The notes under the pieces are model-generated. The model saw only the letters and a program-made list of their open reading frames with translations, made no database searches and was not told the DNA's origin. The position numbers and the translations under genes are program-made. From positions 1-64,000 of the forward strand of contig JADIZZ010000004.1 in assembly GCA_016704535.1 (NCBI GenBank): 64,000 nucleotides of DNA. The letters run 5' to 3'. Below are positions 20,550-28,317 of the stretch, in pieces; position 1 is the stretch's first letter; the number at the start of each line of letters is the position of its first letter. The stretch is from Betaproteobacteria bacterium. Lineage in GTDB: Bacteria; Pseudomonadota; Gammaproteobacteria; Burkholderiales; Burkholderiaceae_C.

Positions 20550-20999
20550 ATGAAAAATGCCATCAACTTGCTGGCCTGGATCAGCATGGGCCTGGTCGCT
20601 GCGCTGGCGGCGCTGAACTGGCCCACGCTGCTCGCAACCTCGCCCATCAACCTCGTCGTGACCGAGGTTCATTTGCCCTTGGGGCTGCTCATGCTGGCCC
20701 TTGCAGCCGTGCCGTTGGCACTCTTCTTCGTGGCCTATCTGCACCAGCAGATCCGCACGCTGATGGAGACGCGCCATCTGCTCATGGAGGTGAAGCGAGC
20801 CCATGAATTGGCCGACAAGGCCGAGGCGTCGCGCGTCGAAGCCCTGCGCCAGTTGCTGACCAGCGAGTTCCTTGCCATCAACGAACGCCTGGACAGCGTG
20901 GGCGCGCTGCGGCCGGCCGGCGTCGCTGCGCCGAGCCCGCCGGCGGGGCTGCGCCACATGCTGTCGGCACCGTGGCGCAGCGATGTGAAGGGCCACTGA
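20550..20999 (+). CDS. LapA/DUF1049-like small membrane protein
   Basis: 149 residues with two hydrophobic segments (INLLAWISMGLVAALAALNW; LPLGLLMLALAAVPLALFFVAYL) followed by a charged helical cytoplasmic tail (MEVKRAHELADKAEASRVEA) of coiled-coil character. The arrangement resembles LapA domain (DUF1049) proteins, assembly or scaffold-like inner membrane proteins. GAAAGGACG lies upstream of the ATG. Twelve bp after the mscS-like gene, so the same transcript. The exact role is unknown. Confidence 0.7.
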   Translation: MKNAINLLAWISMGLVAALAALNWPTLLATSPINLVVTEVHLPLGLLMLALAAVPLALFFVAYLHQQIRTLMETRHLLMEVKRAHELADKAEASRVEALRQLLTSEFLAINERLDSVGALRPAGVAAPSPPAGLRHMLSAPWRSDVKGH

Positions 21000-21060
21000 C
21001 CGCGCCATTCCCGACGGGCCGCACCGAGGTCTGCGGCGTTGGCAGTAGCGGCTCAGGCGA

Positions 21061-21717
21061 TCAGCGCGCGGCGTGCGCCGTCAATGCGCCTTCAAGCCAG
21101 GGCACGAGCTGGTCGAACGCGCGCGTCACCGCGACGGACATCGCCGCGGCAGCAGCCGGTGCGTCGGGGCTCGCCACCGGAGCCGAGACCGTCCATCGTT
21201 GCTGCGCCACGCGTTGGCGACCGCGGCGATCGAACAGCTCGGCGACCAATACCAGCTGGGCCTGCCCGGGCGCGGTGGTGATGTCGTGGTGCAAGTTCTC
21301 CAGGCGCACGGCGAGCAACCAGTCGCTGGCCAGCGGGTCGCCGAACTGACCCACGGCCGCGGCCACGCCGCGGGCCTGCAGCCGCTCCTGCAGCAGCCGT
21401 GGCAGTCTGCGCACCGGCCGTTCTGTCCAGAAGGCATGCTGGTAGAAGGCGAAGCGCTCCGGACCTGGGGCGTAGGCGATGGCCAGGGTGTCCGCCAGTG
21501 CGTCGCCGGGTTGGGCCTGCACCAGCAGTGCGGCAAGCAGGGGTTCCGCGCGTGGCGACACGGTGTCAGCGCCTGCATCGACAAGCCGCAACTGTTGCTG
21601 CGCCACCGGCTCGTTGCCGATGCCCAGCGAGATGCAGGCAGTCAGCGCCATGACCCCTGCAGCGGCCATGACCACCCGCATCCCGCGGGCCGCGTTCACC
21701 CCCGTGGCGCGCTTCAT
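21061..21717 (-). CDS. ABC-type transport auxiliary lipoprotein (PqiC/YmbA-type)
   Basis: 218-residue lipoprotein: signal peptide with hydrophobic core VVMAAAGVMALTAC ending in the lipobox LTAC (Cys near residue 28). The mature part (LAIAYAPGPERFAFYQHAFW, RLPRLLQERLQARG) resembles the PqiC/YmbA beta-barrel-like lipoproteins that sit on the outer membrane and receive lipid from MCE proteins. It is the last gene of the mlaE-mlaF-mlaD-like operon and overlaps the MCE gene by four bases (ATGG/TGA region at 21714-21717). Role: lipid or hydrophobic substrate trafficking between membranes. Confidence 0.82.
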   Translation of the reverse strand: MKRATGVNAARGMRVVMAAAGVMALTACISLGIGNEPVAQQQLRLVDAGADTVSPRAEPLLAALLVQAQPGDALADTLAIAYAPGPERFAFYQHAFWTERPVRRLPRLLQERLQARGVAAAVGQFGDPLASDWLLAVRLENLHHDITTAPGQAQLVLVAELFDRRGRQRVAQQRWTVSAPVASPDAPAAAAAMSVAVTRAFDQLVPWLEGALTAHAAR

Positions 21718-22754
21718 GGCCGGGCCTCACCCGGGCCCAGCTGCGCCGCGCCCGGGCCGAGCAGGGCTGCACGCGGGTCTCGCAGCCGGTCCAGCACGCG
21801 GTTGGCGGCCTCGAGGCTCATGCGAAGCTCCAGCACCGCAGCACCCGCCTGGTCTTCGACCTGCAGCAGCGCAGTCTCGACACGCTGCGCAGTGCGCCCG
21901 AATCGCTGCTCGACGCGCTCGGTGGCGCCGCTCACGCGGTCCAAGGCGGTGCGTGCCTCTGCCAGCACCGCATCGGCCTGTCCCAGCGTGCGGTCCAGGC
22001 GCGTGCTGGCGTGGTCCGTGGCCAGCGCCAGCCGTTCGCCGACCTGGCTGAACTGCCTGGCCGTGCCTTCGGCCGCGCCGCCGATGCGGTCGGCGGCGCC
22101 ACCCAGCCGGCCGGCGGCGTCGCCCATCGAACCCGCCGCCGCACCTACGCGCGCGAGCGTCTTGTCCAGCGTCTCCAGCCGTTGCTGCAAACCGGCGCTG
22201 AGGTCGCGCACGCTGCGAAGGGCATCCACGGCGATGCGGCGATTGTCGGCCGCAAGCAACTGGTTCAGATGGGCCAAGGTCACCGAGGCCTGATCGCCCA
22301 TCTGGGCGACGCGACCAGCGATCTCGTCGAGGTCCGACTGGCCTTCGGCGATCAAGGGCAGTTCATCCTTCAGCCCCTTCGGCACACTCACCCGGCCGGG
22401 CGGCGCCGTCACCAAGGCGATGGACGCGATGCCGGTGACGATGTTGCGCGAGACGACCGCTGCCGTGTCGGGGTGGATCTGCGTGCGCCGGTCAAGCCGC
22501 ACCACGACACGCACGCCCTCGGCGTCGCCACCCGTGAGCGCGTAATCGTCGACGCGCCCGACCTTGATGCCGCGCAGCTGCACCGGCGCCCCCACGTCCA
22601 GGCCCTCGAGCGACTGGCGTTCGAAGTGGATGGCGTAACGCACAAAGGCATCGGCCTGGCCGAAGTCCTTGAGCCAGACGACGGCGCCAATCAGCGCGGC
22701 AAGCAGGACCAGCAGTGCAGCGCCGACATAGGTGTAGCGGGCTTCAGCTTCCAT
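21714..22754 (-). CDS. MlaD/PqiB-type MCE domain protein
   Basis: 346 residues with one N-terminal membrane helix (YVGAALLVLLAALIGAVVWL), a single MCE domain (ERQSLEGLDVGAPVQLRGIK, VGRVDDY; residues about 45-120) and a long alpha-helical, Ala/Gly-rich periplasmic region to the end (DRIGGAAEGTARQFSQVGE), which may form a needle or tunnel. It assembles as a hexamer on the MlaE-type permease to carry lipid across the periplasm. It overlaps the ATPase gene upstream by 11 bp. The long C-terminal helical tail distinguishes it from the compact MlaD of E. coli. Confidence 0.87.
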   Translation of the reverse strand: MEAEARYTYVGAALLVLLAALIGAVVWLKDFGQADAFVRYAIHFERQSLEGLDVGAPVQLRGIKVGRVDDYALTGGDAEGVRVVVRLDRRTQIHPDTAAVVSRNIVTGIASIALVTAPPGRVSVPKGLKDELPLIAEGQSDLDEIAGRVAQMGDQASVTLAHLNQLLAADNRRIAVDALRSVRDLSAGLQQRLETLDKTLARVGAAAGSMGDAAGRLGGAADRIGGAAEGTARQFSQVGERLALATDHASTRLDRTLGQADAVLAEARTALDRVSGATERVEQRFGRTAQRVETALLQVEDQAGAAVLELRMSLEAANRVLDRLRDPRAALLGPGAAQLGPGEARP

Positions 22755-23520
22755 GGTGGGACCTTTGGTTCAGCGGCCTGCGGGTGGCGAAGTATTCCCG
22801 CACCCAGGGGTCATCGACGGCCATCACGGCCTCCAGTGTGCCGTCTGCCAGCACACGGCCCTGGGCAAGCACGATCACGCGGTCGACCACGCCGGTCAGC
22901 GTATCCAGGTCATGCGTCACCACGAGCGCCGTGATGCCGAGCTCGTCGACCAAAGAACGCACCAGGCGGTCGAAGGCCCGCGCGGTGATGGGGTCCAGGC
23001 CCGAGGTAGGCTCGTCGAGAAACAACAACTCAGGCTCGAGCGCCAAGGCGCGCGCCAGCGCAGCCCGTTTGCGCATGCCGCCCGAGAGTTCACTGGGCAG
23101 GCGCGCACCATCGCCGGCGGCCAGCCCGGCTTGCGCAAGGCGCAAGGCCACCAGGGCACCGATGGCATCGGACGGCAGCCGCGTGTGCTCGCGCAGCGGC
23201 ACGGCGACGTTCTGTGCCACGGTCAGCGAAGAAAACAGGGCACCGTCCTGGAACATCATGCCGAAGCGGCGGCGCACCGCCGAGGCTTCAACGGGCCCGG
23301 CACGCCATAGGTCGGTGTCCAGCAGCGTAACGCGACCGGCGCTCGGGCGCTGCAGACCCACGATTTCGCGCAGCAGTACAGATTTGCCACTGCCGCTGCC
23401 GCCGATCAGCGCCACCAGGCTGCCGCGCTGCAGCGAGAAGCTGACGCCGTCGTGCACCAGTTGCCGGCCGAAGCGCGTGATCACGCCCTCGAGTGCCACC
23501 ACGGCGTCAACGCCCGTCAT
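22744..23520 (-). CDS. MlaF-type ABC transporter ATP-binding protein
   Basis: 258 residues. Walker A GGSGSGKSVLLREIVG, Q-loop MMFQDGALFSSLT, signature ELSGGMRKRAALARAL, Walker B LLFLDEPTSGLDPIT and switch histidine VVTHDL are all present. The signature with GGMRKR is typical of MlaF. The ATG at 23520 is chosen since the frame opens far upstream into the permease region on the same strand. It energises the MlaE-type permease encoded 5 bp upstream. Confidence 0.92.
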   Translation of the reverse strand: MTGVDAVVALEGVITRFGRQLVHDGVSFSLQRGSLVALIGGSGSGKSVLLREIVGLQRPSAGRVTLLDTDLWRAGPVEASAVRRRFGMMFQDGALFSSLTVAQNVAVPLREHTRLPSDAIGALVALRLAQAGLAAGDGARLPSELSGGMRKRAALARALALEPELLFLDEPTSGLDPITARAFDRLVRSLVDELGITALVVTHDLDTLTGVVDRVIVLAQGRVLADGTLEAVMAVDDPWVREYFATRRPLNQRSHHGS

Positions 23521-23525
23521 GTCGC

Positions 23526-24632
23526 TCACCACCCGAGCGCCTGCAGCACCACGGCGAAGGCGGCGTCCAGCACGATCACGGCGACGATGCCCTGCACCAC
23601 GGTGGAGGTGGTCGCCAGGCCGACGGCGCGCGCGTCGCGCGCCACAGAAAGCCCCATGCGCGTGCCGATCAGCGCGATGACCGCCGCGAAGACCGGCGCC
23701 TTGACCAAGCCAACGAGCACGTGGCGCAGATCCAGCGCTTCGTGCAGCCGATCGAGGAAGGCCGCGGGCGGAATCCCGAGCATCCAGTCGGTGACGAGCA
23801 TCGCGCCGACCAGACTCGACAGGTCGCCCACGAAGACCAGCAGCGGCAGAGTCAGCACCAGCGCCAGCACGCGCGGCACCACCAGCACCTGGTGCACGTC
23901 CAGGCCCAGCGTGCGGATCGCGTCCACCTCTTCGGTGAGCCTCATCGCGCCGAGTTGCGCTGCAAACGACGCGCCCGAGCGGCCGGCCACGATCACGGCC
24001 ACGATGATGGGCGCGAATTCGCGGGTGGCGCCCACCGCCACGCCATCGACAACGAAGATGTTCGCGCCGTACTTGCCGGCCTGCAGGCCCAGCAGGTAGG
24101 CCATGACGACGCCGATCAGCATCGACACCAGTGCCACGACCGGAATCGCGTCCAGACCGGCGCGCTCGAGTTGGACCACCAGCTCTCGCCGCCGCAGCTG
24201 TCCCGGGCGCCGCAGCAGCGCGCCAAAAGCAGCGGCCGTGCGGCCGAAGAAGGCCAGGTGCCCGCGCAGCAAGACGCCCAGCGCGACAGTCACGCGGCCG
24301 GTGCGTGCCAGAAACGGTTCGCGCCGCGCCTCGAGTGGAGGCACCAGCCCTTGCATCTGCCCGCGCACGCGCTCGACAATGCGGGCGGCCACGCCTTCGA
24401 GTCCGACCCAATGCGCCGCGTCACCCACGCGCCGCAGCAGCAACAACGCGGCCGCGGTGTCGATGCGCTCGAGCCCGTGTGCGTCGATAGTCAGCGCCTC
24501 ACCAGCGGCCAACGGCAACTGGGCGAGCTCGGACGCGATCTCTGGCAGATCGGCCATGCGCCAGATGCCCTGCAGCCGCAACACCCCGGGCCCGCCTTCG
24601 CGGTGCAGTTGCATGCGCGGCGGGCCGGTCAT
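23526..24632 (-). CDS. MlaE-type permease with N-terminal STAS-like domain
   Basis: 368 residues. Residues 1-90 resemble a STAS domain (GEALTIDAHGLERIDTAAAL), as in MlaB, fused to an MlaE permease (about 110-368) with GLDAIPVVALVSMLIGVVMA, GREFAPIIVAVIVAGRSG-type text, the family motif EEVDAIRTLGLDV, and VVPRVLALVLTLPLLVFVGD. The fusion therefore combines MlaB- and MlaE-like functions. The start is taken at MTGPPRMQL (24632); a further Met six codons later is possible. First gene of the four-gene lipid transport operon; no obvious promoter box was found upstream. Confidence 0.87.
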   Translation of the reverse strand: MTGPPRMQLHREGGPGVLRLQGIWRMADLPEIASELAQLPLAAGEALTIDAHGLERIDTAAALLLLRRVGDAAHWVGLEGVAARIVERVRGQMQGLVPPLEARREPFLARTGRVTVALGVLLRGHLAFFGRTAAAFGALLRRPGQLRRRELVVQLERAGLDAIPVVALVSMLIGVVMAYLLGLQAGKYGANIFVVDGVAVGATREFAPIIVAVIVAGRSGASFAAQLGAMRLTEEVDAIRTLGLDVHQVLVVPRVLALVLTLPLLVFVGDLSSLVGAMLVTDWMLGIPPAAFLDRLHEALDLRHVLVGLVKAPVFAAVIALIGTRMGLSVARDARAVGLATTSTVVQGIVAVIVLDAAFAVVLQALGW

Positions 24633-24891
24633 CGCGGCGGCACCGAACCGGCACGAGGTCCGATCAGAAGCTCGCGCGCAGGCCGGGGCCACGCGCTGAC
24701 AGGCCCCTGCGCAATACCGCCGCAACGGGGCGAGGCTGGGAATGCCCGCACACCACGCCGCCTGCGCGTCACCGGCGCAGCAGGAACGACGCCCGATTCA
24801 GCAGCGGGGCGTCGAGCCGCACATTCATTTCGGGCCGTCGGCTTTCGCGCGGCACCAGGCCGAAGGAGCGGCTGCGCGTTGCCTCGCATGA

Positions 24892-25215
24892 TCAGATTCG
24901 TTTGGGCAACTGCCCCGTGGCGCCGATCAACGGCGACAGCTGCCGCCAAAGCCGCCAACCGCTCCACAGGCGCAGCCCCCACCGAAGTGCGCGCCTTGGG
25001 CGCAACACAAGCGCGGCGACGAGCACCCCAGCCGGCCACTCCGGATGGGCGCGCAGCCAGACGACCCCCTGTTGCAGGCGCTCGATCCAAGAAAGCCTGG
25101 TCTGCCAAGTTTCGAGTTCGGCGCCAAGCGCGGCGCGCAGTTCCGCGCTGCGCAGCACCAGCAGTTGCTGCCGCAGCGCAAGTTCGGTGTCGCGTCCCGG
25201 GCGCGGTGGTTTCAT
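24892..25215 (-). CDS. YqjK-like small protein
   Basis: 107-residue protein with charged N-terminal helix (ELALRQQLLVLRSAELRAAL) and one hydrophobic segment (WPAGVLVAALVLRPRRALRW). It is the third gene of a yqjD-yqjE-yqjK-like operon and overlaps the preceding gene by four bases. Such proteins are small membrane-associated stationary-phase proteins of unknown mechanism. The identification rests mainly on operon position. Confidence 0.68.
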   Translation of the reverse strand: MKPPRPGRDTELALRQQLLVLRSAELRAALGAELETWQTRLSWIERLQQGVVWLRAHPEWPAGVLVAALVLRPRRALRWGLRLWSGWRLWRQLSPLIGATGQLPKRI

Positions 25216-25604
25216 GGGGAGGGCGGGCGCAGCGCGTCCCTGTCGCGCCGCAGTTCAGCACGGCTCAATGCGAAGGCCCCATCGGTCGGCGCGCGCCATG
25301 CACCTTGCGCAACGCGAAGCAGCCAGATGGCCAGCACCGCGTACGCCACGCCCAGCGCCACCATGACGGTCAAACGCTGCGCGGGATCGACGGCCAGCAC
25401 CAGCGCAGCGCTCAGCACGAGCAAGGCAACCGCACCCAGCACCATGCCCATCGCTCCAAGCATGAGCCCGCGCCCGATGCGCAACTTCTCCCGCTCGATC
25501 TCGGTGCCGAGCAACTCGAACCGCAACTCGGCGGTCTGGAGCAGCGTGCCGCCCAGCCGCCTCACGGATTCGAACAGGCCGCCCGCGGCACGCTCTTCAG
25601 TCAC
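25212..25604 (-). CDS. YqjE / phage holin superfamily III membrane protein
   Basis: 130 residues. The N-terminal LFESVRRLGGTLLQTAELRF and IEREKLRIGRG segment followed by two hydrophobic helices (LMLGAMGMVLGAVALLVLSA; LTVMVALGVAYAVLAIWLL) is the YqjE/PF07332 pattern. An inner membrane protein usually encoded with YqjD and induced in stationary phase. It lies 16 bp downstream of the yqjD-like gene. Confidence 0.82.
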   Translation of the reverse strand: MTEERAAGGLFESVRRLGGTLLQTAELRFELLGTEIEREKLRIGRGLMLGAMGMVLGAVALLVLSAALVLAVDPAQRLTVMVALGVAYAVLAIWLLRVAQGAWRAPTDGAFALSRAELRRDRDALRPPSP

Positions 25605-25620
25605 GGCCAGACACCCGCGG

Positions 25621-25932
25621 TCAGCGGCGCCCGATCAGCATGCCCACGAGCAGACCGGCACCTGTGCCAATGGCGATCGAGCGCCATGGGTTCTCGTGCA
25701 CGAAATCGTCGGCGGCATGCCCGGCGACCTTGATCTTCTCGGTCGCCGCATCCTGCAGATCGGCGAGCTTGTGGCGCGCCTGGGTCAGGTTGGTCTGCAA
25801 CCGCTCGCGCAAGGCACGCGTGCCTTCGGACGCCTCGCCCGCACTCAGACGCAGCAAATCCTCGGCATCGGCCACCACCGTGCGCATGTCAGCCAGCAAT
25901 TTGTCGCGCTGGGCCATTGTCATTTCGCTCAT
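25621..25932 (-). CDS. YqjD/DUF883 family protein
   Basis: 103 residues: amphipathic helix with Asp/Glu/Ala heptads (LLADMRTVVADAEDLLRLSA; LQTNLTQARHKLADLQDAAT), then the DUF883 C-terminal motif VHENPWRSIAIGTGAGLLVG and a final GMLIGRR anchor. DUF883 proteins sit in the inner membrane and, in E. coli YqjD, bind ribosomes in stationary phase. AAAGGAGAG precedes the ATG. An operator-like site ends 11 bp upstream of the start, so the operon is probably part of the island regulon. Confidence 0.9.
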   Translation of the reverse strand: MSEMTMAQRDKLLADMRTVVADAEDLLRLSAGEASEGTRALRERLQTNLTQARHKLADLQDAATEKIKVAGHAADDFVHENPWRSIAIGTGAGLLVGMLIGRR

Positions 25933-25942
25933 CGAACTCTCC

Positions 25943-25964
25943 TTTAGATTTGCACCAATACATT
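25943..25964 (-). promoter_or_regulatory. Operator-like site upstream of yqjD operon
   Basis: TTTAGAT-N8-ATACATT on the plus strand (25943-25964) has the island spacing with partly conserved arms. It lies between the ribosome binding site of the yqjD-like gene and AT-rich -10 candidates around 25960-25967. No clear -35/-10 pair could be fixed. Confidence 0.45.
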
Positions 25965-26009
25965 ATTCCCAAAATCGTCCACGATGTCCAGTGGGCCGCC
26001 GGCCAGTCA

Positions 26010-26340
26010 CACTTCGCCGAACCGCGGCTGTCGTGCGCCCTGCAGCAGGGGTCGCTGCAGGCCGTCGTCGCGCTGTTCCATGACAGCGTGAGCGTGGTCA
26101 GCGTTTTGCTGCTGCTGGGTGCGCTGGCCAGCGGCCAGACACCCACCGTGATCCAGGTGCAGGAACGGCTGGTGCACAAGGCCGGCGGCGGGCCATTGCT
26201 CGGCCACCTCCTCGGCTGCGTGGCACCCGGCCTGCTCAAGAGCGTGGGCAACTGCCAGGTCGAGGTCATGCTGACCCTGGCTTATGGGCGTCATCGAGGC
26301 CGCCGCGATGACCTTGTTTGCGCGCGGCCTGACCATGGGC
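26010..26340 (+). pseudogene. NhaP-type cation:proton antiporter, internal fragment
   Basis: The plus-strand translation AVVALFHDSVSVVSVLLLLG, then AGGGPLLGHLLGCVAPGLLK, then SVGNCQVEVMLTLA matches the middle of CPA1/NhaP antiporters, where FNDGxxVV and KSVDNYQVEVLLTLAL are expected. Immediately after, the sequence stops resembling the family and no start or end is present. The catalytic Asp position of the ND motif reads HD. This is a relic; the intact antiporter at 28318-29514 belongs to a different (KefB-type) family. Confidence 0.55.
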
Positions 26341-26475
26341 CCCGCCGGCCACACGAGGCCACGCGCGTTCAACGTGCTCCGGGGCCGCTGGCTGGGTCCG
26401 TACCTGCGGTGTCGTAACGCTCTCCATCCCGGTCCAGGGCTAGACGATTCGGCCCCTTGGTCCGGCGAACGGGTC

Positions 26476-27084
26476 CTACTTCTTGACCGGAGGAACGCCG
26501 AATGGATTGCCCTTGAACGGGCTGTCCATGTCAGGGCTGACCTTGGCGGCCGAGTCGAATCGCAACACGACCTGGCGTTGGCCCTTCATGGCCACGGTCA
26601 CGCGGTTGGACAACGTTTGGTCCTTGCTGGCGCCATCGGCCCTGAACGTGGCTGAGACTTCGTACTTGCCGGCCGGCAGCGCGGCCATCAGCCAGGGGCC
26701 CTCCATCGTGCGCTCCAGGGCAACCGACTTGTCGCCGAGATTGACGATGCGCAGCTTGGCGTCCGCCAGGTAAGCGCCCGAGGGCTTGGCAACCGTTGCG
26801 ACCCACAGGCTGTAGTTGCCTCGCTCCGCATGCATGGTCACGCGATCACCGACGGTGTTCCCGCCAGACAGGATGGCCAAGCCGGCATCAGTCTTGCCGC
26901 GGAAGAAGACCATGGGCTGGCTGCCGGCACGCGCCCGCATCTCGCGCGCCTTCTGCTCAATGGCAGCAGTTCGGGCCGGGTCGGTGCTCGTCTGCACGCC
27001 GCTCGACGCCGCTGGCGCTCGCTGCGCTTGGGCGGCAGAGGCCAGCCCGCCGACCAACGCAAACGTGATCAAACTCTTCTGCAT
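26476..27084 (-). CDS. Secreted hypothetical protein, carboxypeptidase-regulatory-like fold
   Basis: 202 residues with a clear signal peptide (MQKSLITFALVGGLASAAQA, cleavage after AQA). The mature region begins with a basic helix (ARTAAIEQKAREMRARAG), then beta-rich sequence (GNYSLWVATVAKPSGAYLAD; GPWLMAALPAGKYEVSATF) resembling the carboxypeptidase regulatory/transthyretin-like fold, and ends with a Pro-rich tail. Probably periplasmic. The start at 27084 is chosen for the signal peptide; an earlier in-frame start at 27114 is less likely. No function can be assigned. It sits between the yqj operon and a Usp gene. Confidence 0.7.
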   Translation of the reverse strand: MQKSLITFALVGGLASAAQAQRAPAASSGVQTSTDPARTAAIEQKAREMRARAGSQPMVFFRGKTDAGLAILSGGNTVGDRVTMHAERGNYSLWVATVAKPSGAYLADAKLRIVNLGDKSVALERTMEGPWLMAALPAGKYEVSATFRADGASKDQTLSNRVTVAMKGQRQVVLRFDSAAKVSPDMDSPFKGNPFGVPPVKK

Positions 27085-27190
27085 GGTTTCTCCATGTTCT
27101 GTTGAGTGTGCCAAGTTGTTGGCGCATGCCGCAGCTCATGACCACCGATTGGTGCGCCCGCGCCCTCTTTCCGCTCCACATCGAGTCGCC

Positions 27191-27742
27191 TCAGGCGGCC
27201 CTGCGCTGACGTTCTCGGACGGCCGCCACCGCCTTGCGACGTGGCGGCTTGGGCTGGGAAGGCACCGCGGCAAGGCGTTTGACCTTGGCACCCGCCGGTG
27301 CTTGGCGGACGACGAGCACCGGTAACGTCGACAGGGTGATCAGGCCAGGGATGACGCTGCCGCTGAGCAAACGCATCACCGCATTGCGACCGGCCGAGGC
27401 GACCACGATCACATCGCACCGGCGCTTGCGTGCCGCCTCCACGATGCATTCTGCGTCGTCGAAGCCCGCGCCGACGGCGTACTTGCTGCGCACACCGGCC
27501 TTGTCGGCCACCACGGTGGCTGCCGCCAGGAAGCGTTCTGCGTTTCGTGTCACGTCACGCTGATACTCCTCCGGCGATGGCATACCGATCATGGGCATGT
27601 CCGCCACCGGGACGATGTAGCGCGGCAACACGGAAAAGAACAGCGCCTCGGCGTCATGCACCTGCGCCAGAGCGACACCTTCGCTCACCGCGGTGCGGGA
27701 AGTCGGCCCAGCGCCGACGACGATCAGGATTCTCTTGAACAT
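27191..27742 (-). CDS. Universal stress protein with basic C-terminal tail
   Basis: 183 residues. One UspA domain: MFKRILIVVGAGPTSRTAVS, then CDVIVVASAGRNAVMRLLSG and SVIPGLITLSTLPVLVV, the ATP-binding-type loop. The last 40 residues are strongly basic (KPPRRKAVAAVRERQRRAA), like the tail of the tandem Usp at 8864. The start MFKRILI (27742) is used because it aligns with that protein (MFKRSLI). A strong promoter with an embedded operator lies 114-142 bp upstream. Confidence 0.87.
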   Translation of the reverse strand: MFKRILIVVGAGPTSRTAVSEGVALAQVHDAEALFFSVLPRYIVPVADMPMIGMPSPEEYQRDVTRNAERFLAAATVVADKAGVRSKYAVGAGFDDAECIVEAARKRRCDVIVVASAGRNAVMRLLSGSVIPGLITLSTLPVLVVRQAPAGAKVKRLAAVPSQPKPPRRKAVAAVRERQRRAA

Positions 27743-27855
27743 GCGTGCTCCAATTCTTTGCAGTTGGTGAAGATGAGCCGGAATACATCGCGCGACCCGC
27801 ATCTGGCCGACCGCACGTTCAGAAACTCAGTCTTCGATTTGCAGTCAACATATCA

Positions 27856-27884
27856 CGTATATAGATACATATGTAGTTTGTCAA
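27856..27884 (-). promoter_or_regulatory. Promoter with operator upstream of Usp gene
   Basis: On the minus strand TTGACA (27884-27879) and TATACG (27861-27856) have a 17-bp spacer, a strong promoter. The operator-like CGTATAT-N8-ATGTAGT (plus strand, 27856-27877) covers spacer and -10, the same design as at 6688. Confidence 0.7.
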
Positions 27885-28317
27885 GGCCACAGGTCTGCCA
27901 AGGCAGCGCGGGCGAATCCGGCCACGCAGGTGCCCGCCAGACCCGCGCCACGTAATTCCGGAGGTCCGGCCATGAGACACAGACCGCGTACTGATTCCGC
28001 TTTTCAACATCTTGGTCCTGACGCCGCACGTGGGCCATGCAGTGGGCCACATCGCAGACACTCTGCCTATCACAACCTGTACGCGCTCTTTGCGACCATC
28101 GCAGTGACCCTGAACGACACGGTCACGAAGTTCGGGGACCGACCCGCAAGCGCTTCCAGGCCCGCGGCTGAATCCCACCTCGGCTCACAGCATGGAGCAG
28201 CGCCAGCCACGCGCCCCTGGGTGAACCGCCCGGTTGCCCAGGGTTCAAGACGGCCTCCGCGGCAGCCTGATCGAGAACGCGGTCATTGGCACCGTGCCTT
28301 CCTCCTGCGTCCGTCGT
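27885..28317. other. Intergenic region without recognised gene
   Basis: About 430 bp between the Usp promoter and the end of the antiporter gene. Short open frames exist on both strands but none has a recognisable domain or a convincing ribosome binding site. No T-rich terminator was seen. Confidence 0.5.

Noticed and set aside
23493..25733. 746-codon plus-strand open frame opposite the lipid transport genes
   Set aside because: Shadow of the MlaE/MlaF-type genes; composition dominated by Arg, His and Gln with no domain.
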